This document shows positions 22,529 to 34,322 of a stretch of DNA of 64,000 bases, in pieces. Position 1 is the stretch's first letter, and every line of letters starts with the position of its first letter. Source of the stretch: Mya arenaria (Eukaryota > Mollusca > Bivalvia > Myida > Myidae); NCBI RefSeq assembly GCF_026914265.1, contig NC_069124.1, positions 92,079,066 to 92,143,065 on the forward strand, in the 5' to 3' direction. The translations under genes were made by a program, and so were the position numbers. Under the pieces are notes generated by a model that had not been told where the DNA came from, ran no database searches, and saw only the letters and a program-made list of their open reading frames with translations.

Positions 22529-25500
22529 ATGATGGCCACAATGGACCTCGGTGCTCAGGGAGTGGATGAAGAGGTAATATTTCACTTTCAGTCTAAGTTT
22601 TCAGGAAAAAAAAATAAAAATAAAATTTTTATTTTGAAAATATCAAATTATACAATGTACTTCAAATTTGAGATATCTCTTAGGTAAAAGCATGTCATAA
22701 ATATATGGAAACATGTAAAACGAGAAGCTGCAAGCATTGAATAAGATGTTGAACAATAAGTAGACATACATATGAAGCATAGCTAGTTTTTGGTATGTAC
22801 AGGTTACTGAGCTTGCAGAACACATAAAGGAGCGTATCTGGCAGGACCCACTGGCGGCAGACCTCCAATGGAGCCTGTTTCTTGCTGCTCTGTGTAACTA
22901 CAGATACGACACTGTCCTTCGGCCATTCCCTCCCATGTTCATCAACAATGATGAGAAAGATGTACAGTCATTGGTAAGGCTATATTAGTACAGAAATTTA
23001 CACTGGATTATTATACCCCGACAAACGAAGTTTGGGGGGGTATATAGGAGTGAGCTTGTCAGTCGGTCTGTCTGTCGGTGGGTCGGTCGGTTTTCATGGT
23101 TTCCAGACGATAACTCATGGAAGGCTAGACAGATTTGAAATTTTTTTGGTACACAGGTGTAACATCAGAAGATACAGGTCAAGTTCGATATTGGGGCTGG
23201 TGGGGCCAAGGTCCAGGTCACTGTTACTTAAAATAGAAAAACGGTTTCCGGACGATAACTCATGAAAGGCTTGACAGATTTGAAAATATTTTGGTACACA
23301 GGTGTAACATCAGAAGATACAGGTCAAGTTCGATATTGGGGCTGGTGGGGCCAAGGTCAAGGTCACTGTTACTAAAAATAGAAAAACGGTTTCCGGACGA
23401 TAACTCATGAAAGGCCTGACAGATTTGAAAATTTTTTGGTACACAGGTGTAACATCAGAAGATACAGGTCAAGTTCGATAGATCCTTCAAAAACTAAATG
23501 AGCAAATATTTACCTTAAAAGTAATTGACACTTAGAAAGATGAACAAACAAAACAAATCGAGCATGCTTCATTTGAACCAGATGCCAGTGAAATACCAGC
23601 AGAACTTAAGTATGGCATATTTGCCACAGTAGTGCTTACTACAGATATTGACCTGTCAGATGGACTTGTTAATTCGGCTACAGGAACAATCCCGGGATTT
23701 ATTCCCAGGTGGATAAGGATGCATTCAAGCCCAAATATGTACTTGTAAAATTTGATGATGATCGTGTTGGAAGAAAAGCTCGTGAATGCTCTAGATGTCT
23801 TATTCCAGAAGAGATCAGCTAGAGCATCAGCTAGTTTTTCTTGTCAGCAGTGTAACTTCTAAATTACTCAACAGATTTAAATAAAACAATATATGCATGA
23901 TAAAAGAAGATGCAGTGTGCAGTAACCTTGGAGTTATGGCCTCTTTTCAAAGGAATGGTTTGCCATTCCTGTGTCCAGGTGGCATTTGGGGGTATTCGTC
24001 ACTCCTGTGACAGCTCTAGTTCTTTTGGTTGAAGTCCAGTTGGAATTAAATAATGTACACTCCCTTATGTGAATTAGTTTGACTGAAGAATTACAAAAGC
24101 TACCTAAAAGTCAGTTTTGTAGCCTTTTTTAGGAATGGCATAATATTAATGAGATAGTTTAAGTACAACCATAAACTGTATTTTAAAGATGTTCACTTAT
24201 ATTCTTTTGTCAGAGGGCAGAGGCCTATATCACAATAAACTGTTGTCTTGTCTTGTCTTGAAAACCTTTATTTGAAGGAGCAATTAGTAATGTTTATCAA
24301 GACGATTTGGTGATCTTCTAATCTTACTATGTAATCATAAATGATCTCGACCTTTCATAAAATTTTATGACTATTCACATATTTTATTTATTTATTGCAT
24401 TTCAGCGTAAGATGGTATCAGAGGTTCCTGCTCTGTCTCGGCTGAGCAGAGAGTGCCACAAGTTGCCCAACAAGCAGCTGGAGCTGATTAAGTGGGTCCT
24501 TGATGCCCGAACATTTGTTCTCAACAATGTCGGCTCATCTAAGGTAGGTTAACAACAATGTGGGGTTTTAAAATTGTAGCAGGTTAATCCTGACAGAAAA
24601 TTTAAAACATCGATTTACATAAATTTATTAAATTTCTTGTGAGTCAAAAGTCAAATGTATTTGCCTGAGGCTGGAGAAGGAACATTGATCTATTACATAG
24701 AAGGGGTTATTTCGGATCATACATGTTAATCAATTGAAAAGTATTTAAATACAATTTACGTTAATTTTCTCTGATAAATTCTATCTAAAAAGGAAAAAAA
24801 TGCAATAAATCAAAAGAAATGATTGTACCCATCAGACCATTTGGAACTGTTGACCAGTTCCAAATGGTCTGATGACCAGTCATATAGCAAAAAATGACTG
24901 GTGATTTATATAGGAAATAATTTAAACATTTCAGTTATTCCATTCATCCACAACTTTAAAGTAAAGTTGAATAATGCCCATTTATTTATTTCTTTTTGTG
25001 TTTTATAGAGGGTATTGAATTCCTTTTGATAAAACTTATAGAAGACAGTTGCTGCAACAGAATATAAATGCATATTGTTTTATGTGCGACTTCAAAATGC
25101 ACTTCATATTGTTTTACATTGTCATTGCTCTAGTTTTCAGACATTAAGAAGTTAACTGGACATTTGTTCAAAGTGCCCAAACCAAACTTCATATTTGAGG
25201 TTCAGCCGAGTGCAGTGGCTGATGAGAGATTTGAACAGATAAGGGATGGACGGGGCCTCATGTATGCCTACCACGGCAGCCGACTAGAAAACTTCTTCTC
25301 TATTCTACACAATGGCCTGGCTCTGCACATGAATAAGGTAGGATATTCAAACGTAAATCTCCAATGATCATATCCTTTGTAAATCAGCAATTTTCCTACA
25401 GGATTACTCTATGACAATTATGAAGCTATGAACAAAGAAGAGAAGTTCAGTTTCTGTAAGAATTCAAAAGATCTATGCTGTTATATTTTATCCATACCCT

Positions 25501-28500
25501 TTGTTTAAAAATCTTCAAACCATTCTATGTAAGTACCAAAATATCTGCTCTTAATCTGATAATCACAATGTAATATGCTGATATTTTTCAGATGTCTGTA
25601 TTTGGTGAGGGTACGTACCTTTCCAGTGAGTTGTCTGTGTCCCTTATCTACAGTCCGCAGGGGGGCGGCTGGGACCACAGTGAGCTGGGAAACAGCTTAA
25701 GTTGTGTAGCCGTCTGTGAGATGATAGATGCTCCTTCAGTCAAGTGCCAAGATAAACGTATGGCTTTAACTATAGAACATAACATTTAATATCTCCTATT
25801 CCTCCTACTATGACATGGTGCATATTTAATGTTTGTTCAGACCTCGTAATCCGTAGTATAATTTGTAGCTTTGAACTTTTGTAGGTCCTTTACTTCTATT
25901 CGTATAATTAAAATGGTCTGTGTCTAAGTCAGATATTGCTTATTATTCACTTTTTTGTGTGCTGTTTAAAGGTCCGTAGCTTGAATTAATGGTTACATGT
26001 TGTATCTTTTACAGCGTACACCACAGAAAAGGGAAGTTCAGTGGTAGCTGCGCGTGCTCGAGCCAATGCTGGCCCCAGTGAGGGTGGGGATGTCCCGGAA
26101 AAATACTATGTCGTACAAAACAACGAGGTTATGAGGGTCAAGTATCTCCTTGTGTATGGACAGAAGACTGCTTCACACAAGTATATATATAAGATTCCTC
26201 AGCATTCTTTCCTTAATAGATATATTTTTGTTGTGAAATGGTATATGTAAAGGAATGGTTGATTAAACAGGAATAGAAGCATGTGGTGAAATGGTAATAT
26301 TTAGTAAAATGCTAATATGTTGAAAAATGGCGGAAGATGTATCAGGTCTCCTTTCATAAATACAGCATTGATCTGAATCATTCATGAATGCTGTTTGTAA
26401 ATACTTGTAAAGTTTGTATGGAAAGCTGCAATTACTTGTAGGCACATGTTTATGGTAAGCTGCTAGTTTTTGTAGGCACATGTTTGTACAGTAAGCTGCT
26501 AGTACAAGTAGGCATCTGTTTGTATGGTAAGCTGCTAGTACATGTAGCCACATGTTTGTACGGTAAGCTGCTAGTACATGTAGGCACATGCTTGTATGGT
26601 AAGATGCAAGTACTTGTAGGCACATTCTTGTATGGTAATCTGCTAGTACATGTAGGCACATGCTTGTACAGTAAGCTGCTAGTACATGTAGGCACATGCT
26701 TGTATGGTAAGCTGCTAGTACATGTAGGCACATGCTTGTATGGTAAGCTGCTAGTACATGTAGGCACATGCTTGTATGGTAAGCTGCTAGTACATGTAGG
26801 CACATGCTTGTATGGTAAGCTGCTAGTACTTGTAGGCACATTCTTGTATGGTAATCTGCTAGTACATGTAGGCACATGCTTGTATGGTAAGCTGCTAGTA
26901 CATGTAGGCACATGCTTGTATGGTAAGCTGCTAATACTTGTAGGCACATGCTTGTATGGTAAGCTGCTAGTACATGTAGGCACATTCTTGTATGGTAATC
27001 TGCTAGTACTTGTAGGCACATGCTTGTATGGTAAGCTGCTAGTACATGTAGGCACATGCTTGTATGGTAAGCTGCTAGTACATGTAGGCACATGCTTGTA
27101 TGGTAAGCTGCTAGTACTTGTAGGCACATTCTTGTATGGTAATCTGCTAGTACATGTAGGCACATGCTTGTATGGTAAGCTGCTAGTACATGTAGGCACA
27201 TGCTTGTATGGTAAGCTGCTAGTACATGTAGCCACATGCTTGTATGGTAAGATGCTAGTACATGTAGCCACATGCTTGTATGGTAATCTGCTAGTACATG
27301 TAGGCACATGCTTGTATGGTAAGCTGCTAGTTTGCATGGTAAGCTGCTAGTACTTGTAGGCACATGTTTGCATGGTAAGCCGCTGGCACCTGTAGGCGTA
27401 TGTTTGTATGGTTAGCTGCTAGTACCCGTGAAATTTGTATGGTAAGCTGCTTGTACAAGTAGGCACGTGTTTGTATTGTAAGCTACTAATACAAGTAGGC
27501 ACATGTTTGTATGGTAAGCTGCTAGTTATTGGAGGCACATGTTTGTATGGTAAACTGCTAGTTATTGGAGGCACATGTTTGTATGGTAAGCTGCTAGTTA
27601 TTGGAGGCACATGTTTGTATGGTAAGCTGCTTGTACTTGCAGGCACATGTTTGTATGGTAAGCTGCTAATACAAGTAGGCACATGTTTGTATGGTAAGCT
27701 GCTAGTTATTGGAGGCACATGTTTGTATGGTAAGCTGCAAGTACTTGTAGGCACATGTTTGTATGGTAAGCTGCTAGTACAAGTAGGCACATGTTTGTAT
27801 GGTAAGCTACTAATACAAGTAGGCACATGTTTGTATGGTAAACTGCTAGTTATTGGAGGCACTCGTTGTATGGTAAACTGCTAGTTATTGGAGGCACATG
27901 TTTGTATGGTAAGCTGCTAGTTATTGTAGGCACATGTTTGTATGGTAAGCTGCTAGTACAAGTAGGCACATGTTTGTATGGTAAGCTACTAATACAAGTA
28001 GGCAAATGTTTGTATGGTAAGCTGCTAGTACTTGTAGGCACATGTTTGTATGGTAAGCTACTAATACAAGTAGGCAGATGTTTGTATGGTAAGCTGCTAG
28101 TACATGTAGGCACATGTTTGTACGGTAAGCTGCTAGTACAGTAGAAACTCACTAAATCGGACAAGGTCCGGAATATGCAAAATTTATGGTTTAGTGAGGT
28201 TTTGATGGACGGAGTAAGTTGACTCAAAATATTTACTGAGTTAACCTTTAAAGGGAAGTTGAAAACTGGAATAAAATGAAAACACATAAAGATAACATTA
28301 TTTTACATCAAGACAGAGGTTGAGACATGATTAAAGCACATGCAAAAGTGATAAACATAATTAAACATTTCTGCATTTTAATAATCATCTTTTTTTCCAA
28401 GTCTTAAAATAAAACAACTTGTGAAAATGACCACTTCATCACCAATCAAAGTTCTTGATTTGAGTAACAAACAAATTCAACGATTATCTGTAATTTAATG

Positions 28501-31427
28501 CCTGTTAAGTATGTTTGATAGTTTAATAAACGCTCCGCTCTAATTTGATTCAATCATAGAAGTCTTTAGATAAAACAACCCTCCAAAATGATCACTTAAT
28601 AACCGTTTCTAGTTCTTTATTTTCTGCAACAAACAAATTAATGTTTCAATCATTTCCTTTTCACAAGTTTGATTATCATGCGGCAGTCAATCCACAGCGC
28701 AATAATCATTATCGAGTTAACACAACATCACAGGTGCAATATTTAACAAAGCACCGGCTGTCAAAACAAAGTGACTTGGGATGCGTGAATTCCTTATACA
28801 CAAAATTGTATTGACATGTTGGAACAAATATATGTTCAGTATTGTGAGGTAAAATTACGTTGACAACTAACAAATTTTCTCGATTTTTTGTCCGGTATTC
28901 AGAATTCCGGTTTTGTAGGGATTTTTTTACATTGAAAATAGAAGGGGATAACGGGGACTCTGAAAAAAATTACGGTATCCTGAGCATTCCAGTTTTGTGG
29001 AGTTCCGGTTTAGTGAGTTTCTACTGTACAAGTAGGCACATGTTTGTATGATAGGCTGCTGGTACAAGTAGGCACATGTTTGTATGATAGGCTGCTGGTA
29101 CAAGTAGGCACATGTTTGTATGATAGGCTGCTGGTACAAGTAGGCACATGTTTGTATGGTAAGCTGCTGGTACAAGTAGGCACACGTTTGTATGGTAAGC
29201 TGCTGGTACATGTAGGCACATGTTTGTATAGTAAGCTGCTGGTACAAGTAGGCACATGTTTGTATGGTAAGCTGCTGGTACATGTAGGCACATGTTTGTA
29301 TGGTAAGCTGCTGGTACATGTAGGCACATGTTTGTATGGTAAGCTACAAATACAAGTAGGCACATGTGTGTATGGTAAGCTGCTAGTACTTGTAGGCACA
29401 TGTTTGTATGGTAAGCTACTAATACAAGTAGGCACATGTTTGTATGGTAAGATGTAAGTACTTGTAGGCACATGTTTGTATGGTAAGCTGCTAGTACAAT
29501 TAGGCACATGTTTGTATGGTAAGCTGCTAGTACAATTAGGCACATGTTTGTATGGTAAGCTGCTAGTACAATTAGGCACATGTTTGTATGGTAAGCTACA
29601 AATACAAGTAGGCACATGTGTGTATGGTAAGCTGCTAGTACTTGTAGGCACATGTTTGTATGGTAAGCTACTAATACAAGTAGGCACATGTTTGTACGGT
29701 AAGATGCAAGTACTTGTAGGCACATGTTTGTATGGTAAGCTACTAATACAAGTAGGCACATGTTTGTATGGTAAGATGCAAGTACTTGTAGGCACATGTT
29801 TGTATGGTAAGCTGCTAGTACAATTAGGCACATGTTTGTATGGTAAGCTGCTAGTACAATTAGGCACATGTTTGTATGGTAAGCTGCTAGTACAATTAGG
29901 CACATGTTTGTATGGTAAGCTGCTAGTACAAGTAGGCACATGTTTGTATGGTAAGCTACTAATACAAGTAGGCACATGTTTGTATGGTAATCTGCTGGTA
30001 CTTGTAGGCACATGTTGGTATGGTAAACTGCTTGTATGTGTAGGTATATGTTTGTATTGTAAGCTGCTGGTACTTGTAGGCACATGTTTGTATTGTAAGC
30101 TGCTAGAACAAGTAGGCACATGTTTGTATGGTAATCTACTATTACTTGTAGGCACATGTTTGTTAGGTAAGCTGCTAGTATTTGAAGTCACATGTTTGTA
30201 TTGTAAGCTAGTACAAGTAGGTACATGTTTTTAAGGTAAGCTGCTAGTACATGTAGGCACATGTTTGTATGGTAATCTACTATTACTTGTAGGCACATGT
30301 TTGTTAGGTAAGCTGCTAGTATTTGAAGTCACATGTTTGTATTGTAAGCTGCTTGTACAAGCAGGCACATGTTTGTAAGGTAAGCTGCTAGTACATGTAG
30401 GCACATGTTTGTATGGTAAGCTGCTTGTACTTGTAGGCACATGTTTGTATTATAAGCTTCTAGTACAAGTAGGCACATGTTTGTATGGTAAGCTGCTAGT
30501 ATTTGTAGGCACATGTTTGTATTGTAAGCTGCTAGTACAAGTGGGCACCTGTTTTTATGATAAGCTGCTAGTACTTCTAGGCACATGTTTGTATGGTAAA
30601 CTGCTTGTACTTGTAGGCACATGTTTGTATGGTAAACTGCTAGTACTTAGGTTTGTATGGTAAGATGCAAGTACTTGTAGGCACATGTTTGTATGGTAAG
30701 CTGCTATAGTACAAGTAGGCACATGTTTGTATGGTAAGCTGCTAGTACTGGTAGGCACATGCTTGTATGGTAAGCTGCTAGTACATGTAGCCAGATGTTT
30801 GTATGGTAAGCTGCTAGTACATGTAGGCACATGTTTGTATGGTAAGCTGCTAGTACATGTAGGCACATGTTTATATGGTAAACTGCTTGTACTTGTAGGC
30901 CCATGTTTGTATGGTAAGCTGCAAGTACTTGTAAGCACATGTTTGTATGGTAAGCTGCTGGTACTTGTAAGCACATGTTTGTATGGTAAGCTGCTGGTAC
31001 TTGTAAGCACATGTTTGTATGGTAAGCTGCTGGTACTTGTAAGCACATGCTTGTATGGTAAGCTGCTGGTACTTGTAAGCACATGTTTGTATGGTAAGCT
31101 GCAAGTACTTGTAAGCACATGTTTGTATGGTAAGCTGCTGGTACTTGTAAGCACATGTTTGTATGGTAAACTGCTAGTACATATATGTGCACATTTTTTG
31201 TTAGGTAAGCTTGTCAAGTTCTATGCTCGAAAATGTGAAGTTTTATGATTAGCTGCAAATGCCTATATTTTGTCTGCAGGTCGAGTTCATTGAGCCGTAA
31301 GTCGTGGTTGATTGAGCACAGGTTTCTGCTGATGATGGTTGGGTACATGGTCATTTTGTGTGCCGTGGGCCTTGCAAACTCCCACACTTTGAAGGTGTAC
31401 TGGAGACGACTGTGGAAGGTTGTATGA
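22529..31427 (+). CDS. PARP16: PARP16, tail-anchored mono-ADP-ribosyltransferase
   Basis: Seven exons in phase encode 345 residues (human about 322): 22529-22573, 22803-22973, 24406-24543, 25134-25337, 25592-25757, 26015-26180 and 31280-31427 (TGA). The N-terminal helical domain shows [24 protein letters not shown], close to human [25 protein letters not shown]. The catalytic domain keeps the H-Y-Y triad of MARylating PARPs: H165 in [10 protein letters not shown]195 in GEGTYLSS and Y272 in PEKYYVV. The last exon encodes the C-terminal anchor ([18 protein letters not shown]) and a basic end (YWRRLWK), placing the catalytic domain on the cytosolic face of the ER. The known role is modification of PERK and IRE1 in the unfolded protein response. 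Two in-frame ATGs sit at the start (22529 and 22532). A TTTCAG at 22510-22515 may be the acceptor of a 5' UTR intron. Exon 4 uses the CTCTAG| acceptor at 25133 rather than the nearer TTTTCAG, because only the former keeps frame and gives FSDIKKLTG as in human FEKIQKLTG. Confidence 0.96.
23013..24019 (+). mobile_element. Helitron-like element with tandem core and PIF1-type helicase relic
   Basis: It lies in intron 2 of PARP16. The left part starts TTATACCCCGACAAACGAAG and carries about 2.6 copies of a 145-bp unit (TAACTCATGAAAGGC...GGTACACAGGTGTAACATC...CCAAGGTCAAGGTCACTG). At about 23480-23825 the plus strand encodes [21 protein letters not shown] then [10 protein letters not shown], matching the late helicase motifs of Helitron/PIF1 proteins (G-ARVML..N...GLVNG..G). 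It then changes frame into a [10 protein letters not shown]-like segment, and a stop lies early in the segment, so it is dead. The right end has a hairpin (GTCAC-TCCT-GTGAC) and then AGCTCTAG, i.e. CTRR, as at Helitron 3' ends. Confidence 0.65.
24230..24262 (+). repeat. (TTGTC)n short tandem, possible LINE 3' tail
   Basis: CAATAAACTGTTGTCTTGTC, then TTGTCTTG, is a pentamer run directly after an AATAAA. This resembles the 3' tail of a non-LTR element. No upstream coding region was recognised. Confidence 0.4.
26420..28136. repeat. Minisatellite, 36-bp unit, left block
   Basis: Head-to-tail copies of a 36-bp unit (TGTTTGTATGGTAAGCTGCT then AGTACAAGTAGGCACA) in the last intron of PARP16. Variants alternate TACATG/TACTTG/TACAAG/TTATTG. 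The period is a multiple of 3, so frames on both strands stay open as 12-residue repeats ([12 protein letters not shown] on plus, [12 protein letters not shown] on minus). These are not genes. Confidence 0.96.
28139..29026. mobile_element. pogo/Tigger-like non-autonomous transposon with TA target duplication
   Basis: The element starts CAGTAGAAACTCACTAAATC and ends in its inverted counterpart (GGTTTAGTGAGTTTCTACTG). It is 888 bp long and interrupts the 36-bp minisatellite. A TA dinucleotide flanks each side (28137-28138 and 29027-29028). Removing the element plus one TA restores a normal repeat unit (CTAG-TA-CAAGTAGG). A second internal pair of TCCGG-containing motifs lies inside each end. 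There is no transposase ORF, so it needed an autonomous partner. Confidence 0.85.
29029..31190. repeat. Minisatellite, 36-bp unit, right block
   Basis: Continuation of the 36-bp array after the pogo-like insertion. Higher-order patterns occur, for example triplets with TACAATTAGG at 29495-29575 and again at 29810-29900 with the same neighbours, so multi-unit blocks have been duplicated. The right edge decays at 31190 just before the last PARP16 exon. Confidence 0.95.
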
Positions 31428-32050
31428 TATGGCTGCTGGATGTGTCCCCAGAGGGATTGGGTGGGGGGGGGGGGGGGGGGGCGGTGCATAGACCTTTGTT
31501 ACTGTGGGAGTGGATCTGTGTCAGTCTATGGTATTTCAATCTAGCAGTGTTTATTGAAATTACAATTGTTGTGATATTTTTGTTTTGTGTAGGGTTTAAT
31601 TGACCTTAACCAATCAAGTTCATGCCATAGTCTTGATATAAAATAATTAAAAGAAGAAGAATGCTGTTTTATTCATAACCAATCAGGTATGTTGTCTTTA
31701 TGCTGTGTACACTACTCTCAGATCCATGATAATGTGAAGATGTTTATTTCTAGTTGAAATTATTTGTAAATGGCCCATGGCAAATTTGGCAATATGCCAA
31801 TAATTGATGAAAACTGACACTCAATTAGGATCTAAAAACACACCAGAGTGTACATAATATTTTACTCGGTATGTGTTTTTTTTCAGATGTCTAGACACAT
31901 CTATTTGTGGTAAGAATAGTTTAGCTGTGCAATTTTCTTAACTGTTCTGTACTTTTAGAAGATGCATATTATTTTTCCTTCAGTTGTTACATGTCTGAAA
32001 ACAGATAGACGAAGACAAAACTAATTCTGAATGGCCTTTGTTTAGAACTG
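31428..32050. other. PARP16 3' UTR region with a long G run
   Basis: Immediately after the PARP16 stop lies a run of about 19 G at 31463-31482. The rest is AT-rich non-coding sequence. No clear AATAAA was seen close by. Confidence 0.5.
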
Positions 32051-32051
32051 T

Positions 32052-32306
32052 CCTGGGACCGGTTTCTCAAAACTACTTAAGTCTGTTATAACAGGATTTA
32101 GCTAAGCTCACTATTTTTGTTCTTCTACGATTTGTGAAATATTTACTTTTTTATTTATTTTATGACTGTTTATTAAAGTTATCTGTCTGGTAATCGTGTA
32201 AAACTTAGTTTTATTTATCAAAATAAGGTTAAAAGTAAAAATTTTACTACACAAAAAAAGACACTTAAGTCTGTTAGGCTAAGGAATTTTCGAGAAATCA
32301 GGGGCT
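32052..32306. mobile_element. MITE-like inverted-repeat element
   Basis: CCTGGGACCGGTTTCTCAAA near the left end and the inverse of TTTTCGAGAAATCAGGGGC at the right end are related. ACTTAAGTCTGTTA occurs just inside both ends. It is non-coding. Confidence 0.45.
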
Positions 32307-34322
32307 TATCTGAGAGGTAACTAAGGTTACCAGAGGGCACAGTTTAGTGAAAATCCACATGATATAATTATATATTGTTGTAAAGCATTGGTTCTAGGAA
32401 ATGATAAGAACAGCAGATGCTCATTCTTTGCACATGTTCATAGTGAAAAAGTTCCATTTGAAATCCATTAATGTTATAATGATTTACTGGCTTTTAAAAA
32501 AGTCTAGTATCGTATATTTGTATTTGTTTGTATTGATATACTGATGTGCCTTATTTGTGACATGCACCTTGTGCTCCTGTGATGGCTTCTCTCTGAAATC
32601 CATGTTATCTCCAAAATGTATATTTATACATTCCCTTTCGTTTATTTTTAAATTATGTGCAATTTTGATGACACAATCATATACTGGGCTTGTACAAGAT
32701 GTTGTGAATCATATTGATGTATTTTGATAACAATATGAGATTCATACACAGATACTGTAGATTCAAGGTTTTTCGTAATTTCTCACTTGTTATTCAATAT
32801 ATTTCGATTTGTTTGGAGGAAATCTGTATATCTCAATCTTACTGTAGATACAATACTACAGGATTGTCCAGATATGGTTTGCAATATATATGTTTTTTGA
32901 GAATTTCCACACAAAATTTTATTTGTTGCTGAAAATCCTTACTAAGATATCTTCAAAGTTGTCAGACAATTGATCTGTCCAATTATAAAAAATACATCAA
33001 TTTTACCATTCAGAATGGAGGCTTGATTTACATTGGGAAATTCCATATCAACTTTTATATCTATGAATTGGTTCTGGAAATGTCATATAAAGCAATGTCA
33101 GGTTTAACATATTTCAGCAATTTTTATAACATTTAAATGAAAAAAATTCACTAAAAACCTTGGTTACTACTGTATGGGAAACACCTCTACAATTACAATA
33201 TATGCATGTTTGCAGCTGAAATAAGTACACTGTATTGCAGGAGACAGTGCAGGGTAATCGGATCCCCATTTAAATGTGGTATATTATACACTGTAACATG
33301 AATTTCCCTAAAAAAACTGAAAAAAAAAACTTTTTGCTGTTAATAAACTTCATATTTTGTATCAATGGTATCATTTTCATGGTGCGATGTCATTTGCAGA
33401 CGAAGGTTTGTATAACTGGTATCTGAGGTCTTGTTATTAGAAAAAATAAAAACCCATGTCCAATGTTTCTTGTGCAACATGCTGTGTTTTACTGTATTAT
33501 AATGTAACAGATAGTCAAGCTGTTGTTTGCAAATTGTCATTTCATATTCATAATATCCATATATGTATAAAGATTTCAGTATGTCAGCAATTGTCAACAA
33601 AGGTAGTTATTTTTCTCAATCAATGATTTGCTATTACCATCCTTCAACTTTAATTGATGCTTCCAATTTGTTTTAATAGAACTTTTCATTTGGTTTATTT
33701 CATGAAAATGTTCAAACAACATATATTACAATATAAATATTTGCTTTGAAGCCATTTAAAACACTTACAAAGATCATCTTTGGCATCAAACATTTATACT
33801 TATTATCTGGTTGTCTTTTAATTTCAAATTATTTGCTTGCCCCAAGAAAACTACTTCATTAAAAAGTTATGAATTTCTTAAATAACCACTGCGTTTTTTT
33901 TTAAGCTCTGTAAATTTAATTAGTTATGCAAAGACATCCAATTATCTTTCCATCATTTTGTTATTTTTACATCATGCACATATTACATATATCGCTACAA
34001 ACATGCTTCATTCACTGCTATACATCGCTACATGCATCACTACATGCATGGCTACATGCGTCACTACATACACCTCTACATACACTTCTACATACACCGC
34101 TTCTTTCATCTCTAGTATTCTATATACATTTATATTTTAAGTGGTGAATCATTCTACAATTTTTTTCACATTTTTTGGTTTATAATGAATCTTATCTGTG
34201 CATGTTTTTCTAATTTCATATGTCATTCTGAAATGTGATTAGAGGTATGTCTCTGCATTTGTTCACCACAATATCTACTTATGAATTTATATTACATTTG
34301 TGAATATGTTTATGCCAAAAGG
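32307..34322. other. Intergenic AT-rich stretch
   Basis: No gene was recognised. A short degenerate 12-bp tandem (CTACATGCATCA-like) lies at 34000-34110. Confidence 0.4.

Noticed and set aside
26420-31190. CRISPR-like appearance of a 36-bp repeat
   Set aside because: Units are directly adjacent without unique spacers, and the host gene is a eukaryotic PARP16.
26263-31217. Long ORFs on both strands with 12-residue repeats
   Set aside because: They are translations of the 36-bp minisatellite. Open frames on both strands follow from the period being a multiple of three.
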